Below, piece by piece: positions 22,466 through 33,948 of a stretch of 64,000 nucleotides of DNA (its first letter is position 1; each line of letters begins with the position of its first letter). The notes beneath the pieces were generated by a model. The model had not been told where the DNA came from, ran no database searches, and saw nothing but the letters and a program-made list of their open reading frames with translations. The DNA is from Dicyema japonicum (Eukaryota; Dicyemida; Rhombozoa; Dicyemidae): contig RDEW01000016.1 in assembly GCA_011109175.1 (NCBI GenBank), positions 11,546-75,545 of the forward strand. The letters are read 5' to 3'. The translations under genes were made by a program, and so were the position numbers.

Positions 22466-23057
22466 ATGAGTGATCAATTTAGAAGGATTGTTGTTCTCCT
22501 CAACTTTCTCCTACAAAAAATAGAGTTGTCGACGAAAATTAACGAATACCAGCTACAAATATTAGTTTCCATTTTTCTTGAAATTTCCCGACCCAGCAGA
22601 GAAATGCGCGCTATTTTATCACAAAAATTAAAAATTGATCAGCATACTGTTAACAGATTTTTTATGGACATTCGACGCCTGTGTTCCCAGTAACGTTATT
22701 TTTCTGACATAAAGGTTAGCCGTTGAGTCCGATTCGTGTATCAATCCGCGTACAGGAATGGGAGATTATCAACTTAAATTGCTACTTTCCGTCGTCAAAG
22801 AAATTCCTCAGCCAAGCGAAGAATTATGTACTGTACTAGCCCATAAGCTGAATATCCACGTGCTCACAGTCAGAGATTTTTTTCAAAATTTTAGAAATTC
22901 GTGCATTTGGTGTGTACGTTAGTTATTAAATTATAGGATCGGTGATGGTTGTGATTCTGATTCGTCAATATTCTCGGATTGTGGCTCCTCCGACACATCA
23001 GGAATACATGATTGTACCTCTTCGATTTCTACTTCCTCCGAATCCTCATTAGAATAG
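22466..23057 (+). CDS. Small protein with two onecut-type homeodomains in tandem
   Basis: After removing introns at 22,690-22,714 (25 nt) and 22,910-22,936 (27 nt) the frame runs 179 residues from ATG to TAG. Residues about 18-75 read like a onecut homeodomain: EYQLQILVSIFLEISRPSRE, then LSQKLKIDQHTVNRFFMDIR (onecut consensus has SxQLGLxxxTVSNFFMNARR). Residues about 88-140 repeat the pattern: YQLKLLLSVVKEIPQPSEEL, then LAHKLNIHVLTVRDFFQNFR. In helix 3 the first has FFMD (the invariant Asn51 replaced by Asp) and the second FFQN (Asn kept). A Ser/Asp/Glu-rich tail of about 40 residues follows. No CUT domain is visible upstream, but a further 5' exon cannot be excluded. Likely nuclear DNA-binding or a partner protein; function unknown. 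Confidence 0.72.
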
Positions 23058-23599
23058 CTTGACTAATATTTTTGACGAAATACATTGTATTAAGCAAAAT
23101 CAGGACCCAAGTTTCGGGAGACAGTGAGCACTGCCGCGGACGCTGGCGATTCCAAGGCGCTATGAGAGGCATCTCCGTTGGACGGGGTTGCATTCCCAAT
23201 TCAATTGATGAATCCATTGCCAATTCTCCCAACCACTCCAGATGTTTTAGAGGAGGTTTAGACGGAATGGAAACGATCTCAGTGCTGATACTTCTTTGAG
23301 GTCCTCTGTTCGACAGAGTCGGGATTTGGCAGTCGGAATGAGCAGAAAATCCAAAGGGTGAAGCTCGATTAATTGATATAATATTAATGATCCATAAAAA
23401 TATTATTGTCGATATTTAATGTAAGCTTTTAAATTTTTTATATTTTATTAGGCAAATTTTTAAACCTGGTGTTATCTGATTGTCTGTCACCGGCGGCTAA
23501 ATTGACGTTGCCTCTCAATAGCTATTGAGATCAACTGGGGGAGCCAATGAGATTCTTTAACGTAATGGCTTCTAAGCACAGCCAGACGTCCAAGGTTTT

Positions 23600-23905
23600 T
23601 GGGTGGTGCTGCGTGGTTAATTGGTTTAAATTTTCTGCTTGCTTGTCTGTTCCTCCTCTCTCTTCCTAATAGAGTGGCGTCATGTGATCCATCTGTCTAG
23701 GTGACGCCCAGTGCCAGGCCGGCATGAAAAAGGATCATTTGCTCTTCCCCACTCCACTGGAGGGGTTTCCACAACTGCATGTAATGGACGTCTTACCCTT
23801 TATGCTGATTCCGGATGGACTCTGTTTCTGTAGAAGTGGAAACTGGATGCACTTAATTAGTTGGTTACTTTAACTTCTTTCTCGGTGTATCCGGGGTTAA
23901 TAAAA
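23600..23905 (-). repeat. Interspersed repeat D, copy 1
   Basis: Its reverse complement carries CACTGGGCGTCACCTAGACA, GATCACATGACGCCACTCTA and CCAATTAACCACGCAGCACC, matched closely at 45,830-45,970. The other half (AAGACGTCCATTACATGCAG, AACCCCTCCAGTGGAGTGGG) matches 36,300-36,545. A related, more eroded copy is at 30,145-30,330. Confidence 0.65.
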
Positions 23906-23923
23906 AAAGGTTTTTGATGAAAA

Positions 23924-24180
23924 TCAAGACTTTCGCTCATTGTCAAAAACTTCTTGTACGATATAAACGTGTATTTTATCAAAGTGAACTGATCGAGAGC
24001 CCTTGGCATTCTCCTCTTTTAAACTGAAGTCAATTTTAGAATTTATAAATATATCGGGACCGATGATAGCTATGTATCCAGATTCCACGGTTCCTAAGTG
24101 CATGCTATTCACAATTCTTTGCAACTTTAAATTAGCGACGTTCATTACTGGCGTTCCTATCCACATTGATAAACCTTTAA
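23924..24180 (-). CDS. Unrecognised coding-like frame
   Basis: A minus-strand frame of about 80 codons reads VANLKLQRIVNSMHLGTVES, GYIAIIGPDIFINSKIDFSL, then HFDKIHVYIVQEVFDNERKS, stop at 23,924. Composition is that of a real soluble protein domain, with alternating hydrophobic strands and a charged tail. A possible 18-nt GT..AG intron lies just upstream, where a Glu/Ser-containing exon could join. No family was recognised. It abuts repeat D, so it may be a gene remnant or the coding part of an unknown element. Confidence 0.3.
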
Positions 24181-24269
24181 CGACTCTTCAGATTTCACAA
24201 TTATTCTGAGGTGACAAAGTCTAATATTCAAAATTTCCGACCATTCAAAATAATTCATAAGCCAAATAC

Positions 24270-25730
24270 AGTAAAGATCTAATTAAGTGTATACAGTTCC
24301 CCCAGTCGTAGTTGCAGAGATCGGGTTCTTCAGTTGTTGGAATCCAAAAAATGATTCAATGACGTCCAGTACTGAGTGTTTTCTGAGACAACTATAGCCC
24401 ACGTGTGCAGCCCCATTTATCATCTGTCGCCACCCTGTTGAACAAAGAAAGGTACAGAGAGAGGAAAAACTATAAACCAAATAATACCATGCTACAGAGA
24501 TGTCATCCCAACACTGATCTACCTAGTAAAGAGACTTCTTAAATGATTGAGCTAACGGAAAGACGTAAGATTAACGTTTATATAAGGAGATCCTCCACTG
24601 TGGAAACCCTTTGGTGCAGTAAAGAAAGATGTGGTCATTACTAAAAAAAGTTGACAAAACATTTAAAGGAATTTTTTTTTGAAATTTGTAAAATTATTAG
24701 GAAACATGAGTAGTTAATTACTGAGTCCAGCGAATATGATCGAGTGGCTGTTACCTCTGACTACTGCCAGGGATATCCTCTGGAAAAGCCACTCGGTTTC
24801 CCGACGCTCCCTCGAGGCTTTGGTCAATAGACACCCAAGTGCTCTAAGGAAAGAGACCTTTAAAGGAATTATTAGGCATTTTAATGTCAGCTAGAATATT
24901 ATAGCGCACGTGTGCATCACAATTTTAAATGTCAGACACTATTTTAATCACTTCCATGCTCCTCGAGTGTTAACCAGTGATCTGAGAGCTCAGGCTATGA
25001 GGTTTTAAGATTTCAAGTATTTAAAAGTCATTGTTTACTGCAACTGGCACAGTTAATCTTACCCTTCACGAAACAGCTCTCTTGGCGAGTCTTACATGAT
25101 TTGCTGTGGAAGTCGTACCAATTCCGAGATATGTCTGAACAGTGTCGAGCACGAGTCGTGATTTTCGGATTTATTGAGTTGTATCTGCACTATAGACTGT
25201 AGTATTCCACATTCTAGAAGGCCAACTCGTCCAGTAAGTTTCCTAGGGTGACTCCTATGGAAGTAGTTCGACATTTCTGTTTCATCGTCGTGTTTGTTCA
25301 AGTCCAAGTGTTATATAACAGCATGAGTTTCAAGAAGTTGTACAACTCTACTCTGAGTTTAACACTGAAGTCTTTGGATTCAATCATCTATTATTAGACT
25401 TACGCATTTCTACATTAGCCAACGTTTTTCTTTGAATGATGTCTTCCCTCTCTTATAGAGATCCTGATTCCACTTCTAGAGAATAATACTTATTGATTTC
25501 TACAGGATCATCCGGTAAAGTGAGAGTCGTGAGCTAACCATGTACTTCCAGTTTCCACGGTCGGAGTGAGACACACTTTCCAAACATCGCGTCCTTCCAG
25601 TGGAGTAAGGAAGAACGAAATCCTTTTTGATCTCCGGGCGTCTCCTTAAACAGGTGACCAGAATTTAAGTAGGCAATGGGAAAAAAGGACTCTTTCGAAA
25701 GTATGTAGAGGTGTAGAAATCGAATCCGCA
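24270..25730. other. Repeat-like DNA without a recognised gene
   Basis: AAGTGTATACAGTTCCCCCA near 24,284 resembles the start of repeat D (AAGTGTATCCAGTTTTCACT at 36,342). The rest has only short open frames with no motif and no convincing micro-intron structure. Confidence 0.35.
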
Positions 25731-25734
25731 GCTA

Positions 25735-25955
25735 ATCATAACAGTAATAGTTAGTTAAGTATCCCCAGCCTCACTAACTTGTAGGAGGCCAGCAGCTATT
25801 AAGTAGGACGCAGCAGATGTTGGTCGCTCCCATAGATCGGTCAGTTCCGGCATTGTGGAGAAAAGTTGTCCCAAATTATTGACATTGAAATAGGTGATTT
25901 GTTTTCAGCACGTGGAGGTTGCAAAAGGGGCAGAGTATAACATAAGTTAAGAGAT
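25735..25955 (+). repeat. Interspersed repeat E, copy 1
   Basis: TAGTTAGTTAAGTATCCCCA, CTAACTTGTAGGAGGCCAGC, GGCATTGTGGAGAAAAG and GCAGAGTATAA are collinear with 28,190-28,390 and, inverted, with 37,330-37,450. No coding capacity. Confidence 0.6.
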
Positions 25956-26135
25956 ATGAGTGGTGCCCACAACAGTAATGGTAAGCTACTTTGTCTAAAA
26001 TTATTCTTCTCAAACACTAAACAATTCTCAAATTATTTTTATTTAATTATTTTTTATTTAATTTAATGCAAAAATAAAATTAAGTTTTAAAAATTACATG
26101 GCGGATTTTATTTTTGTTGGTGTTTAATTTCTTAA

Positions 26136-27034
26136 ATGGTCAACATTATACTTAAAAATTGTAAAGTCTTCAAGAAATTACTTGAATATATTCGAAATGT
26201 AGCGACACATGGATACTTGGAGTTTTCTTCTCAAGGTTTAGAAATTCAGGCTACTGATTCCGAAAAGCTCAGCTTGATTACCTTATACCTTGATAAGTCT
26301 TTTTTTCTACGATATCACCACGACAAGGATCTCATCATCTGTGTAAACATGGCCCAGTAGACTGCATATTTCATTCCAGCTTTTGCCTCCTTTTGGAGTG
26401 GTTCGGTGATGACGGTCCTGTTAACATCCAAGCAAACGATACTGTAGGGATTGTGATTTTGATGGTCGGAGGTGAATCTATATTTAAGTTTAGAGGAGTC
26501 CAGTTCATTTTTAAAATTCCAACTCCCGTCCAATATGATTGATGGGAATAAAATGGAGGTCGGGGTACCTCGAGTAAGTTTCTTGTAGAATATCGATTAT
26601 GATGCCATAATTGTCATGGATTCCAAGAGACTGGAAAAAATTTGTAACGACCTGGTGAATTTTTATAGCGTGTTATTTATCACGTGTGACGGGACCTCGG
26701 TTAATTTTGTGGCAATTTGTGACATTCTCAAAGGCACGTTTAATTTTTACATTTTAGTCCACATCAAGCTGGTCGAGAACCCCTCCTTAAATAGCGACAC
26801 ATTCCTGTGTATTCACAAATATAAGACCCACGTCAAGCAAGGAGTGTACTTGAGATTCATGAGGGACTACACGCGTGCGGCGGCCTTTTCTAAGAAAGTA
26901 ATACTCGGCCTGTCGAACTCGAATCCTCTGTGTATTTTGATGGCTAATTTCAAGTCTTAGAGTACCGAATGACCCCACGTAGTCAAGGAGTGAATTATAT
27001 TGGCTTTCATTTGACGCCCTATGAGAGAAATTGA
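26136..27034 (+). CDS. PCNA: Proliferating cell nuclear antigen (sliding clamp)
   Basis: Homotrimeric ring that tethers DNA polymerase delta and many repair factors to DNA in the nucleus. Four introns (26,357-26,379; 26,472-26,493; 26,565-26,588; 26,932-26,954; 23, 22, 24 and 23 nt) give 268 residues, near the usual 261. Landmarks: LKNCKVFKKLLEYIRNV at the N-terminus; VNMAH...DDGPVNIQANDTVGIVI across intron 1; DYDAIIVMDSKRLEKICNDL matching the family segment YxxVVKMPSxEFxRICRDL; HIKL; and NPLFLEYRM across intron 4, then VNYIGFHLTPYERN at the end. The region equivalent to LSSTVTLSMSADVP is about six residues shorter. The sequence is strongly diverged (few canonical PIP-pocket residues) but collinear along its whole length. 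Confidence 0.88.
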
Positions 27035-27059
27035 ACTTTTCTTACTTTATTTATTGGAT

Positions 27060-27160
27060 ATGCTTTTATTTGAATCTTCAAGCTGACTGAGGGTAGTGTT
27101 GCTAGCTGTGAGTTCGATTCCGACCTGTTCGAGGGTTCAGCTCTGCTCTATTCTTTATGA
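27060..27160 (+). repeat. Weak tRNA-like (box B) sequence
   Basis: GTGAGTTCGATTCCGACC at about 27,108-27,125 fits a box B/T-arm, with GGGTAGTGTTGCTAGC upstream in place of a D-arm. No cloverleaf forms. Possibly a SINE head. Confidence 0.2.
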
Positions 27161-27369
27161 GAGTAATTAGAATTTTAGGACAAACGGAGGAGAAGGAGAG
27201 ATATGCACATTGAGATCGCTTAACTATAGGATAACCCCATACATTCTAAATCTATCATTCGTGGTTATCAACGTTGTTGGTAACCCCCATAGAATTATCT
27301 GTAGGGTAGGTCGTTTTTGGGTACAGTTGAGGCTGAGCGTCGCCATAGCAACTGAACCACATAAGGCTA

Positions 27370-27573
27370 TGAATGAAACTTTTGATTGGTGGATTATTCG
27401 AGGACAATTCTAAAAATTTGGAATCACATAAGTATTTGGGTTTAATTTTTACCGAGTGGTCTTTGGGTTCTTTATTTAAAAAAACCGAGGGTATTTCCAA
27501 TGAGATCCACTTTCCTATCATGTTTGCCTTATTCTCTGAGACAGCTCTACGTGAACTTAAAGCAACAGGATGA
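27370..27573 (+). pseudogene. Possible LINE RT scrap
   Basis: The frame LLIGGLFEDNSKNLESHKYL, GLIFTE has the spacing of the RT segment before the thumb (xxxxVKYLGVxLD). Nothing else of the element is recognisable. Confidence 0.2.
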
Positions 27574-27825
27574 TGAGGATTTTATCTCGAATGATAGAGA
27601 AACACTTACCCCATTATTGAAGACAGTCTGGGAACTAGATGCCAACAGTTAAGATTACAAATTGATGGAATGCACACAATTTTGAGAGGAGTACTAAAAG
27701 ATTGGGATTTTCGGGCATGTTCCTGGAGATCCCTGCTAACGTACCCACGGAGGACTACTTTACTTCTAACTCTCCTCGTTTCTGTGATTCATCTAAGATC
27801 ACACCCTACAGGTTGTCTTTAATCT

Positions 27826-27895
27826 CAGAGATTGGTAGGACCTCGAGAGAAACGGGAGACATCTCAGAGATTGGTAGAACCTCGATGGCTAGTGA
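27826..27895. repeat. Short tandem repeat
   Basis: TCTCAGAGATTGGTAG(G/A)ACCTCGA occurs twice at about 27,823-27,846 and 27,864-27,887. Confidence 0.6.
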
Positions 27896-28189
27896 TCTGG
27901 GACTAAACAGATAAAAGTGAAAAAACTATTCTATTCCATTCAAATTGACAGTGTCATTCAAAATGAGAATAGTATTTCTCAAATGGAGCAGTGTCATTAA
28001 AATGAGTATTTTTAACTCTTAAAATCATTATTAAAATTTAAGCGCTTTCCTCTTCTAGTTCATTCATATCAACATTGTGGGAACACCTCCAGTAAGTAGG
28101 TGTGATCGAGATCCTTTTTTATGCCAGCCAGAAAGAGGAGAGAAAACGTCCTGTTGCCACTACAAAGCGAACTTTTGGTATTGCTTGGT

Positions 28190-28395
28190 AAAGGAATAAG
28201 TTAGTTAAGTAACGCCGCCCTTACTATCTTTCAGTAGACCAGCGGCTATTAAGTAGGAAACAGTAAATGCCAGTCTCTTCCATAGAAAGACATTCAGGCA
28301 TTTTAGAGGAACATTGTATTAACTCAGGACATTAAAAAAGATGGTTTTCTGTCAACTCGGAGAGGTTATGAAAGAAACAGAGCATCTTCCAGTTT
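28190..28395 (+). repeat. Interspersed repeat E, copy 2
   Basis: AGTTAGTTAAGTAACGCCGC, CAGCGGCTATTAAGTAGGA, CATTCAGGCATTTTAGAGGA and AGGTTATGAAAGAAACAGAG align in order with copy 1 at 25,735. Confidence 0.6.
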
Positions 28396-28670
28396 ACAAA
28401 CATTCGTTGACAGAAAGGGTGGTGGCGCATCGTAGACGAGCCAGCTTTATCCGGACGTCCCTCAGAAAGAGGAATCCAATCTTTAAAATTAAGTAGGGTC
28501 AGTTAGCTCAACTGTAGACAGCTGTCTACATGAGCAGGTGACCCACAAAACAAAAAAAAAAACCTAAATCAGCTATGCTACACGACAAAACTAAGCCTAG
28601 CCAGCTATAAAAGTCAGAAAATAAATCGAACCAGTAAACCAAAAAGCAGTGACCGAACAACATTAAAAAA

Positions 28671-29922
28671 TTATGCCTAATAATAAAGACACTAAATACC
28701 GTAGGAGCACCAAATTTTTTAGAAAACTTTTCCAAAAACTCCTTCACTTTTGGATTACTTTGATATTTGTACAGTGACGCAGGGTCCTTTTGCATGTCCA
28801 TCAGTGCAGCCATGATCTCTGGGTCCTTCATAGCCTCCATCAATTCGGGGTCCTTCAGGATGTCACTAAAATTTCCCATTCCCGGCATTCCTTCATCTTC
28901 TACGGTAAACAACTCAAGATACCAAAATCTCCGGTAAATTGTTCGGCATCTTCTTGCATTTTTCGTTTATGCTCTTCCCTCGCTTTGGCAGCACGTCGTT
29001 TCCTGTCGTTGAATTCCTTGCTTTGAGTCCGAACTTGCTTTCTTTGCTTATACTGTCTTATCTCCTTTACATATAGCGCGATCTCCTTTAGCCAAGAATC
29101 AGTTTGCTCGTCGAAATCAATTTTACAGGCAATTTCAAAGTCACTCGCAGCCTCTTCCAGCTGTAGAATACATCTAAAGGCTATCAGCTAACGCCTTACC
29201 GCTTAGCCCTGCCTCTGTATTTAAAGGCAAGGGTGCAGTCGGGGTTTATTTTGAGTGCATTGTCGCAGTCAGAAATGGTGGCCTTGGGTCGATTCAAGTT
29301 AAGGAGAGCACTAAATTGACACCAAATAACCAAACAAAGCACGTTTGGCGTAAAAACTGGCCACGGTGGGGTTACAGTTAAGTGCCTCGGTATAGAGTTG
29401 AACAGCTTTCTCCCAGTCCTGACTCTTAGCTGCAACATTTGCTTCTGAGGCTTTGGCAAATGCCTCATCACACATTTCCTCACTGATCTGACGAATATAG
29501 AAGGATTAAACCTCTTCATCTTCATGATGGGGGACGAAAGGCAGAACCGGTTCGTCCTCGATCGACATCAAAGCAGAAATTTCATGGACTAAAGGAATCA
29601 AATCATCCAAAAGCTCTACCGGGTTCCTCTTCGCTTTCTGAGGACTGGACGGGCTCCTCATTCTCTTTAGTCGGTTGACTAGTCTCAAAATCCATCGGTT
29701 CCTCATAATTTTGTTCTTCCGGCTCGGCTGACTCCTTACTTCCATTCTCGGTTTTTATAAGGGGAGGAATTTGTGCCCCAAAACTAATGTTTTAATTCAA
29801 AGATACGATTCCATAAAATTTTTGAAAAAACACAGTTTAGGATGGTGAAAAATCTGCGGATTATCACTGCAGTAGTTTGTAAATTTTTCAAGAAGATTCA
29901 ACTGTTCGTCAGTGAAAATCAT
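28671..29922 (-). CDS. ST13: Hsc70-interacting protein Hip (ST13)
   Basis: Cochaperone that binds the Hsc70 ATPase domain through TPR repeats and delays ADP release. From ATG 29,922 seven introns (29,784-29,806; 29,589-29,619; 29,488-29,511; 29,311-29,335; 29,174-29,199; 28,900-28,922; 28,677-28,699; 23-31 nt) give 358 residues; human Hip has 369. Order: N-terminal dimerisation region (MIFTDEQLNLLEKF...FGAQIPPLI), acidic linker, TPRs (SQDWEKAVQLYTEALNCNPT, FYAKRAFALLNLNRPKATIS, YRGRAKRC), a charged helix (REEHKRKMQEDAEQF), and the C-terminal STI1/DP domain (SDILKDPELMEAMKDPEIMA, YKYQSNPKVKEFLEKFSKKF). The long GGMP-rich linker of vertebrates is reduced to GMPGMG. An upstream ATG (29,979) could add 11 residues through one more 24-nt intron (29,924-29,947). 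Confidence 0.93.
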
Positions 29923-30144
29923 TCTGCAAGATAAGGCAACGTCACACCTAAAAACCGAACAAATAAGATAATGTGTCAAATTAATTTAATGGTTAGCCAA
30001 TAATTAAATAAATTTTATGAGACTAAACCAGTTTAATAAAAATATTTTAATTTTTAGATTTTTTTCTTTCCACTTTAGAATTTACTATATCGACTCCCTG
30101 ATCGCCACGTAAAACCAACATTATCTTGGCGCTACTTGATTGAA

Positions 30145-30330
30145 GTTATCTGTCTGTTTCGTCTGTTCCACTTCTCCCCCTTTTTCTCGAGTGACGTCAT
30201 TTAATCGACCTGTCTAACAAAAATAACTCCCTGTGCGAATCCATTCACTCTTTTTCACTCCCCATGATGTGGCAAGTCTATTAAATTGCTACGTCCCATT
30301 CGTGCCTGTGGGTCTGACTGTGTCTGTGCT
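30145..30330 (-). repeat. Interspersed repeat D, eroded copy
   Basis: GTCTGTTCCACTTCTCCC, GTGACGTCATTTAATCGACC and TTCACTCCCCATGATGTGGC follow the order of the modules at 23,660-23,780, with many changes. Confidence 0.35.
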
Positions 30331-30441
30331 ATTCACCTAAAGCACTTAGGGCCTCAGGCACAGATCTTGTTATCGAGGTTATATAACTATTCAATCAATT
30401 CCCAGACACTACCAAATTTTATTTAAACAATAGAAGTCAGG

Positions 30442-30515
30442 TAGTTGCCGCCCTCACTGCGTGGCTGTTCCCTCTCAAAATTGCGAGCGAAATTCGCTCA
30501 AATAGCAGCGGCGTT
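30442..30515 (+). repeat. Foldback repeat A, copy 2
   Basis: GTGGCTGTTCCCTCTC, then GCGAGCGAAATTCGCTCAAA and TAGCAGCGGC. The inner hairpin GAGCGA-AAT-TCGCTC is perfect. The outer stem has one G-T pair and one lost base compared with copy 1. Confidence 0.6.
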
Positions 30516-30639
30516 CACGGAGATCTCCAGTGCATGAGGTGATCCGGTTTCCAAGACGTCCGAAAAACTCGAGTGTAGAGGGGGAGTAGGATCCGGAAGT
30601 CTCCATAGCAAGGGGAACAAATTTGACATCATCGGGAAG

Positions 30640-31115
30640 GTCGACGTATTTAACGAGTTTGGCCTTACCAAATATATGGAAGAATTCCGTAATAAAACCA
30701 ATTTTCAACCTGGAAAACCAAAAGACCATCCATCCTCCTATCGTCCTGTCTCCATAACTGCTGGGAAGTTGGTATTAGGTCTCAGTTTACTCTGTTCACT
30801 ACGGAGAGGAGATTTAAAGGTGGACTCGAAATTTTCTTTGGAAACATCTCTGTTCCTTTACGGGAATCCAGAAGATCCTTGGAATACTTTTCGACTCTCT
30901 AATTACGTTTTCCATTCAAACGAAAAAGTGTTAACCAAGGGCTTCGAAGTTGAACGTTCTAAACGCTATCATTAAGAGATCCTCCTTCCACCTAGCTTGT
31001 ATCAGTAGACTCTACCTTTAAGTTGTGCCGACAATTGAATATGGCTGTTCTGTCTGGAGATTTGCCCTTCTCTCTTCGAGGATTGAGCGCATTAAACTCT
31101 CTCAGGTGTAGAGCT
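30640..31115 (+). pseudogene. APE-type LINE reverse transcriptase remnant
   Basis: FQPGKPKDHPSSYRPVSIT (about 30,702-30,762) is the conserved KPGKDPxxxxSYRPISLT block at the start of LINE reverse transcriptases. PTIEYGCSVWRF (about 31,025-31,065), with RIERIKLSQ after it, matches the C-terminal PxxxYGxxVW block. The catalytic centre between them is deleted or unreadable. Inactive. Confidence 0.65.
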
Positions 31116-31119
31116 ACAT

Positions 31120-32985
31120 GGCTCATGAAGGAGCACCGACAGTTCATTCATCACCAGTCTCCTTTCTGAGGAGGCAAAGCTGAGAAATTGCCAGGGTTTC
31201 ATACACTTTTGCAAAAAGCTAGGAAATCCATTCAGAGAAAAGGTTGCTCACGCAAAGGAATGGACCATAAAGAAGGACACCTCGATAGAATTCATCTGCA
31301 GTCAAAACAGAAGGCACTTCCGGAGGGCAGTTGGGTCGCTAGTGGAACATTCGAGGAGAGTTTAGTTGATGTTGGTGACTGGAATCATCTATTCCTGCGT
31401 TTCTACGAAAAACCAGGAAGCCCACCTAGAAAGAGTTACCCATGGGAGAAATCGGGGGAAAGACACTTTGATCGAGTTCTTTTGCAGAAATTCGAAAAGA
31501 CATTTCTTAGAAGCGTTAGGTTTGCTGGCGGACTCTTGAAGAGAGTCGAAAGTTACTGGAAGCTAGGATCACTAACTTGGAAGGTTAATAAATTAAATTG
31601 GGACCAAAAATCACCACTAAGAGAAAGACACTGTTATTGAAAGATCCAAACCAAGTAGTTAATCGGATGGTTGAGGTGGTGACATTCCTCTATTATAAAA
31701 TGTCTTCATTTGTTGAGCATTCAATGGTCGTTAAATAAGTCATCAATATGTCTGGCCAGCTAACGTGGTGGTTATGCCTCTAACAATGGTCATTGGGTCA
31801 TTTAACCCGTTAGTTACTAGGTCTGTTTCACATGATCTATTTATCCAAGAGGTGCCAAGTATTAACTCTCCCACCGCACAGGGTCATGGTGGTTTTGGGT
31901 TTACATGTATTGGAAGTATTGTCTCTCTGCAACCATGAGAACTGGAAGACGCCATTATTTAATCGCTGTCAACTTTATTCAGTTTATTATTAATTTATCC
32001 TCAGTGAAGTGAAGAAAACCTGCGTCTAACAAAAAAGTAACTCCAGAATTAGTTAGTAGCCACGTATTTTGTGTGGAGAGGACTAGGACAAAAAAAGAGG
32101 TTGGTAATCTTGTGGTCGTTTAAAAGGTTGTATGGGCTCCGATTTTGTTTATGTAGCCGTGTAAGCCAGTAAGGTGACAGCATTGGAGGCACACCAAGTG
32201 AGAAAGAACTTCCCGAAGAGGAAAATTATACCACAGCTTTTGAACCCGGTCTTGGATCCTTATGGATGAGGCGGTATCTTTACAATGCGTACCTATACAA
32301 GACCGGGCAGGCAAAGTTTTCACTTTTCATTTTTTTAACTTGATGACCACAGGACAGATCATCTTTTTTCGTGTCCTGGCCCGCCTTCTTTTTCTCCTCA
32401 GTACGGGATCAACTTTTAGGATCTCTGTGGACCTCCGTCATCGGTAGTTACGTTCTTGTTACCACTGGTTTCCTTCACTTGAAGGGACCGCTATGTTCCA
32501 CATAAAGTACTTGAAACAATTGGGTGTTAATGGAAAATGCTCATAAGATGACTGTTTGACTTCTTACGTAACCTATTCTGCGATAGCTTAGCAGTAAGGA
32601 TTTGACCAAAATCTTCTCTAGGGGGAAACGAAGACACGGGGGAAAAATTTAGTATTCGTACCTGGATCCTTCCTGCATCCAGCATTTTCTAGTTTTTTAT
32701 GACTTCTGATTCTATAACTTCGTCCATTCTCACGAGAAGAAAGACAAGAGTTTTTATCAATCGTAAAGTTAGAATCACGTACCCCCGAAATTGAAGACAC
32801 AGACAATAACCGCCAGTTTAGATAAATGCATGAAAATCGTTAACTACATTGTCAATTCACTAAATGTTCTCTTAATAAAAACAAAACGATTGATGCTGCG
32901 AATTTGTTGAGATTATAATTTATAATATTATTTTAAAATGAAAAATAATTTTAAAAAATTAAATCTAGAGCGTCCTTGTGGGTTA
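31120..32985. other. No recognised gene
   Basis: An open frame at 31,188-31,640 (plus) probably continues the retroelement tail (many Lys/Arg/Trp, no motif). The rest is unclassified with no micro-intron pattern. Confidence 0.35.
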
Positions 32986-32989
32986 AATA

Positions 32990-33948
32990 ATGGAGAATTA
33001 TTATTACAATCAAAACACTCCGAATTTAAACTACCAACAAAACTTTTACATGCCATTTCCAGGTTTCTCTTAAAATTAAACACAATATCTAGAAACTCAT
33101 AGTACGCCACAAAACACGAACCAAGTTAATGCCTTCGAAAATATCGCCCTTTACGGTATTCAAGAGTCAATCAAAACGATTTCAAATACTTACACTCAGA
33201 AATATTTACCCCAAAGCTTCGTAATTCATCATAATTAAGATTAGGTTAATCTTTCTGGGCTAAAATACTACTTCGCTGTTGACTCTGCTTATTTGGAGAG
33301 CAAAATTAAGACGCTGTTATTCCCTTACTTAAAGAGAGTATTTCTCATTAAGCAGTTTTGCAGGATTGGGCCAGCACGTGTGACCACAATCAAATGTTGC
33401 CTCCTAAATTGGACAAAAATGCGCTTGATTTATATATTCCAAGTCCTCTTTCTCGTTTATACTTAGTAATGGGCTTCTTTACTTCATACTGTCCTGCTGC
33501 CTATGTGGAGGGCTCAATAAGGGGTATCTTGTATTGGGATTTTAGCTTCAACCCCGACCAGATTGCTGTTGGACTCAGTTTTTGGTCAGCCTTGTGGATT
33601 TTGGAGGTTATGACGTTTTTCGTCTTTTCCGTTTTTCTCAACACCTCGTTGACTTTACTTGAAATCGTGTCCTTGACGGGTTATAAGTTTGTAAGGTTTT
33701 ACTGTTGGTTTATGTGTAGTGTTGTCCTTCTCGTTGTTGGGGGTTTCTTACTGATGCCGTGGTTAAGGCCTGCCCTCCTGTTGATTCCGTTTTCGCAGTT
33801 TTACTTCAATTTGAGATCCTTGCGGGTCAAACTTCTTACAAATAGGACAAACGACTGTTTTGGATTCAAAAGGACCCACATTTGGATTATCTCCTTTTCC
33901 ATCGCACAACCGCTTATATCGGGACTATATTACTACCGGTCTTATTAA
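32990..33948 (+). CDS. YIF1: YIF1 homologue (Yip1-interacting factor, ER-Golgi membrane protein)
   Basis: Multi-pass membrane protein that forms a complex with YIP1 and Rab-type GTPases in ER-Golgi transport. Three introns (33,063-33,092; 33,221-33,244; 33,338-33,363; 30, 24 and 26 nt) give 292 residues, the same size as human YIF1A (293). Exon 1 is Asn/Tyr/Gln-rich (MENYYYNQNTPNLNYQQNFY), as in the family. Diagnostic parts: LKYYFAVDSAYLESKIKTLL, FPYLKR, MLPPKLDKNALDLYIP (family: D-L-N-A-P-D-L-Y-I-P), LTGYKFVRFYCWFM, and FYFNLRSLRVKLL before the last membrane segment, ending YYYRSY. About five hydrophobic segments are present from residue about 135 onward. The frame closes exactly. Confidence 0.9.

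Noticed and set aside
26315-26533. Minus-strand frame opposite PCNA
   Set aside because: The plus strand, once two 22-23 nt introns are removed, encodes collinear PCNA sequence; the minus frame has no motif.
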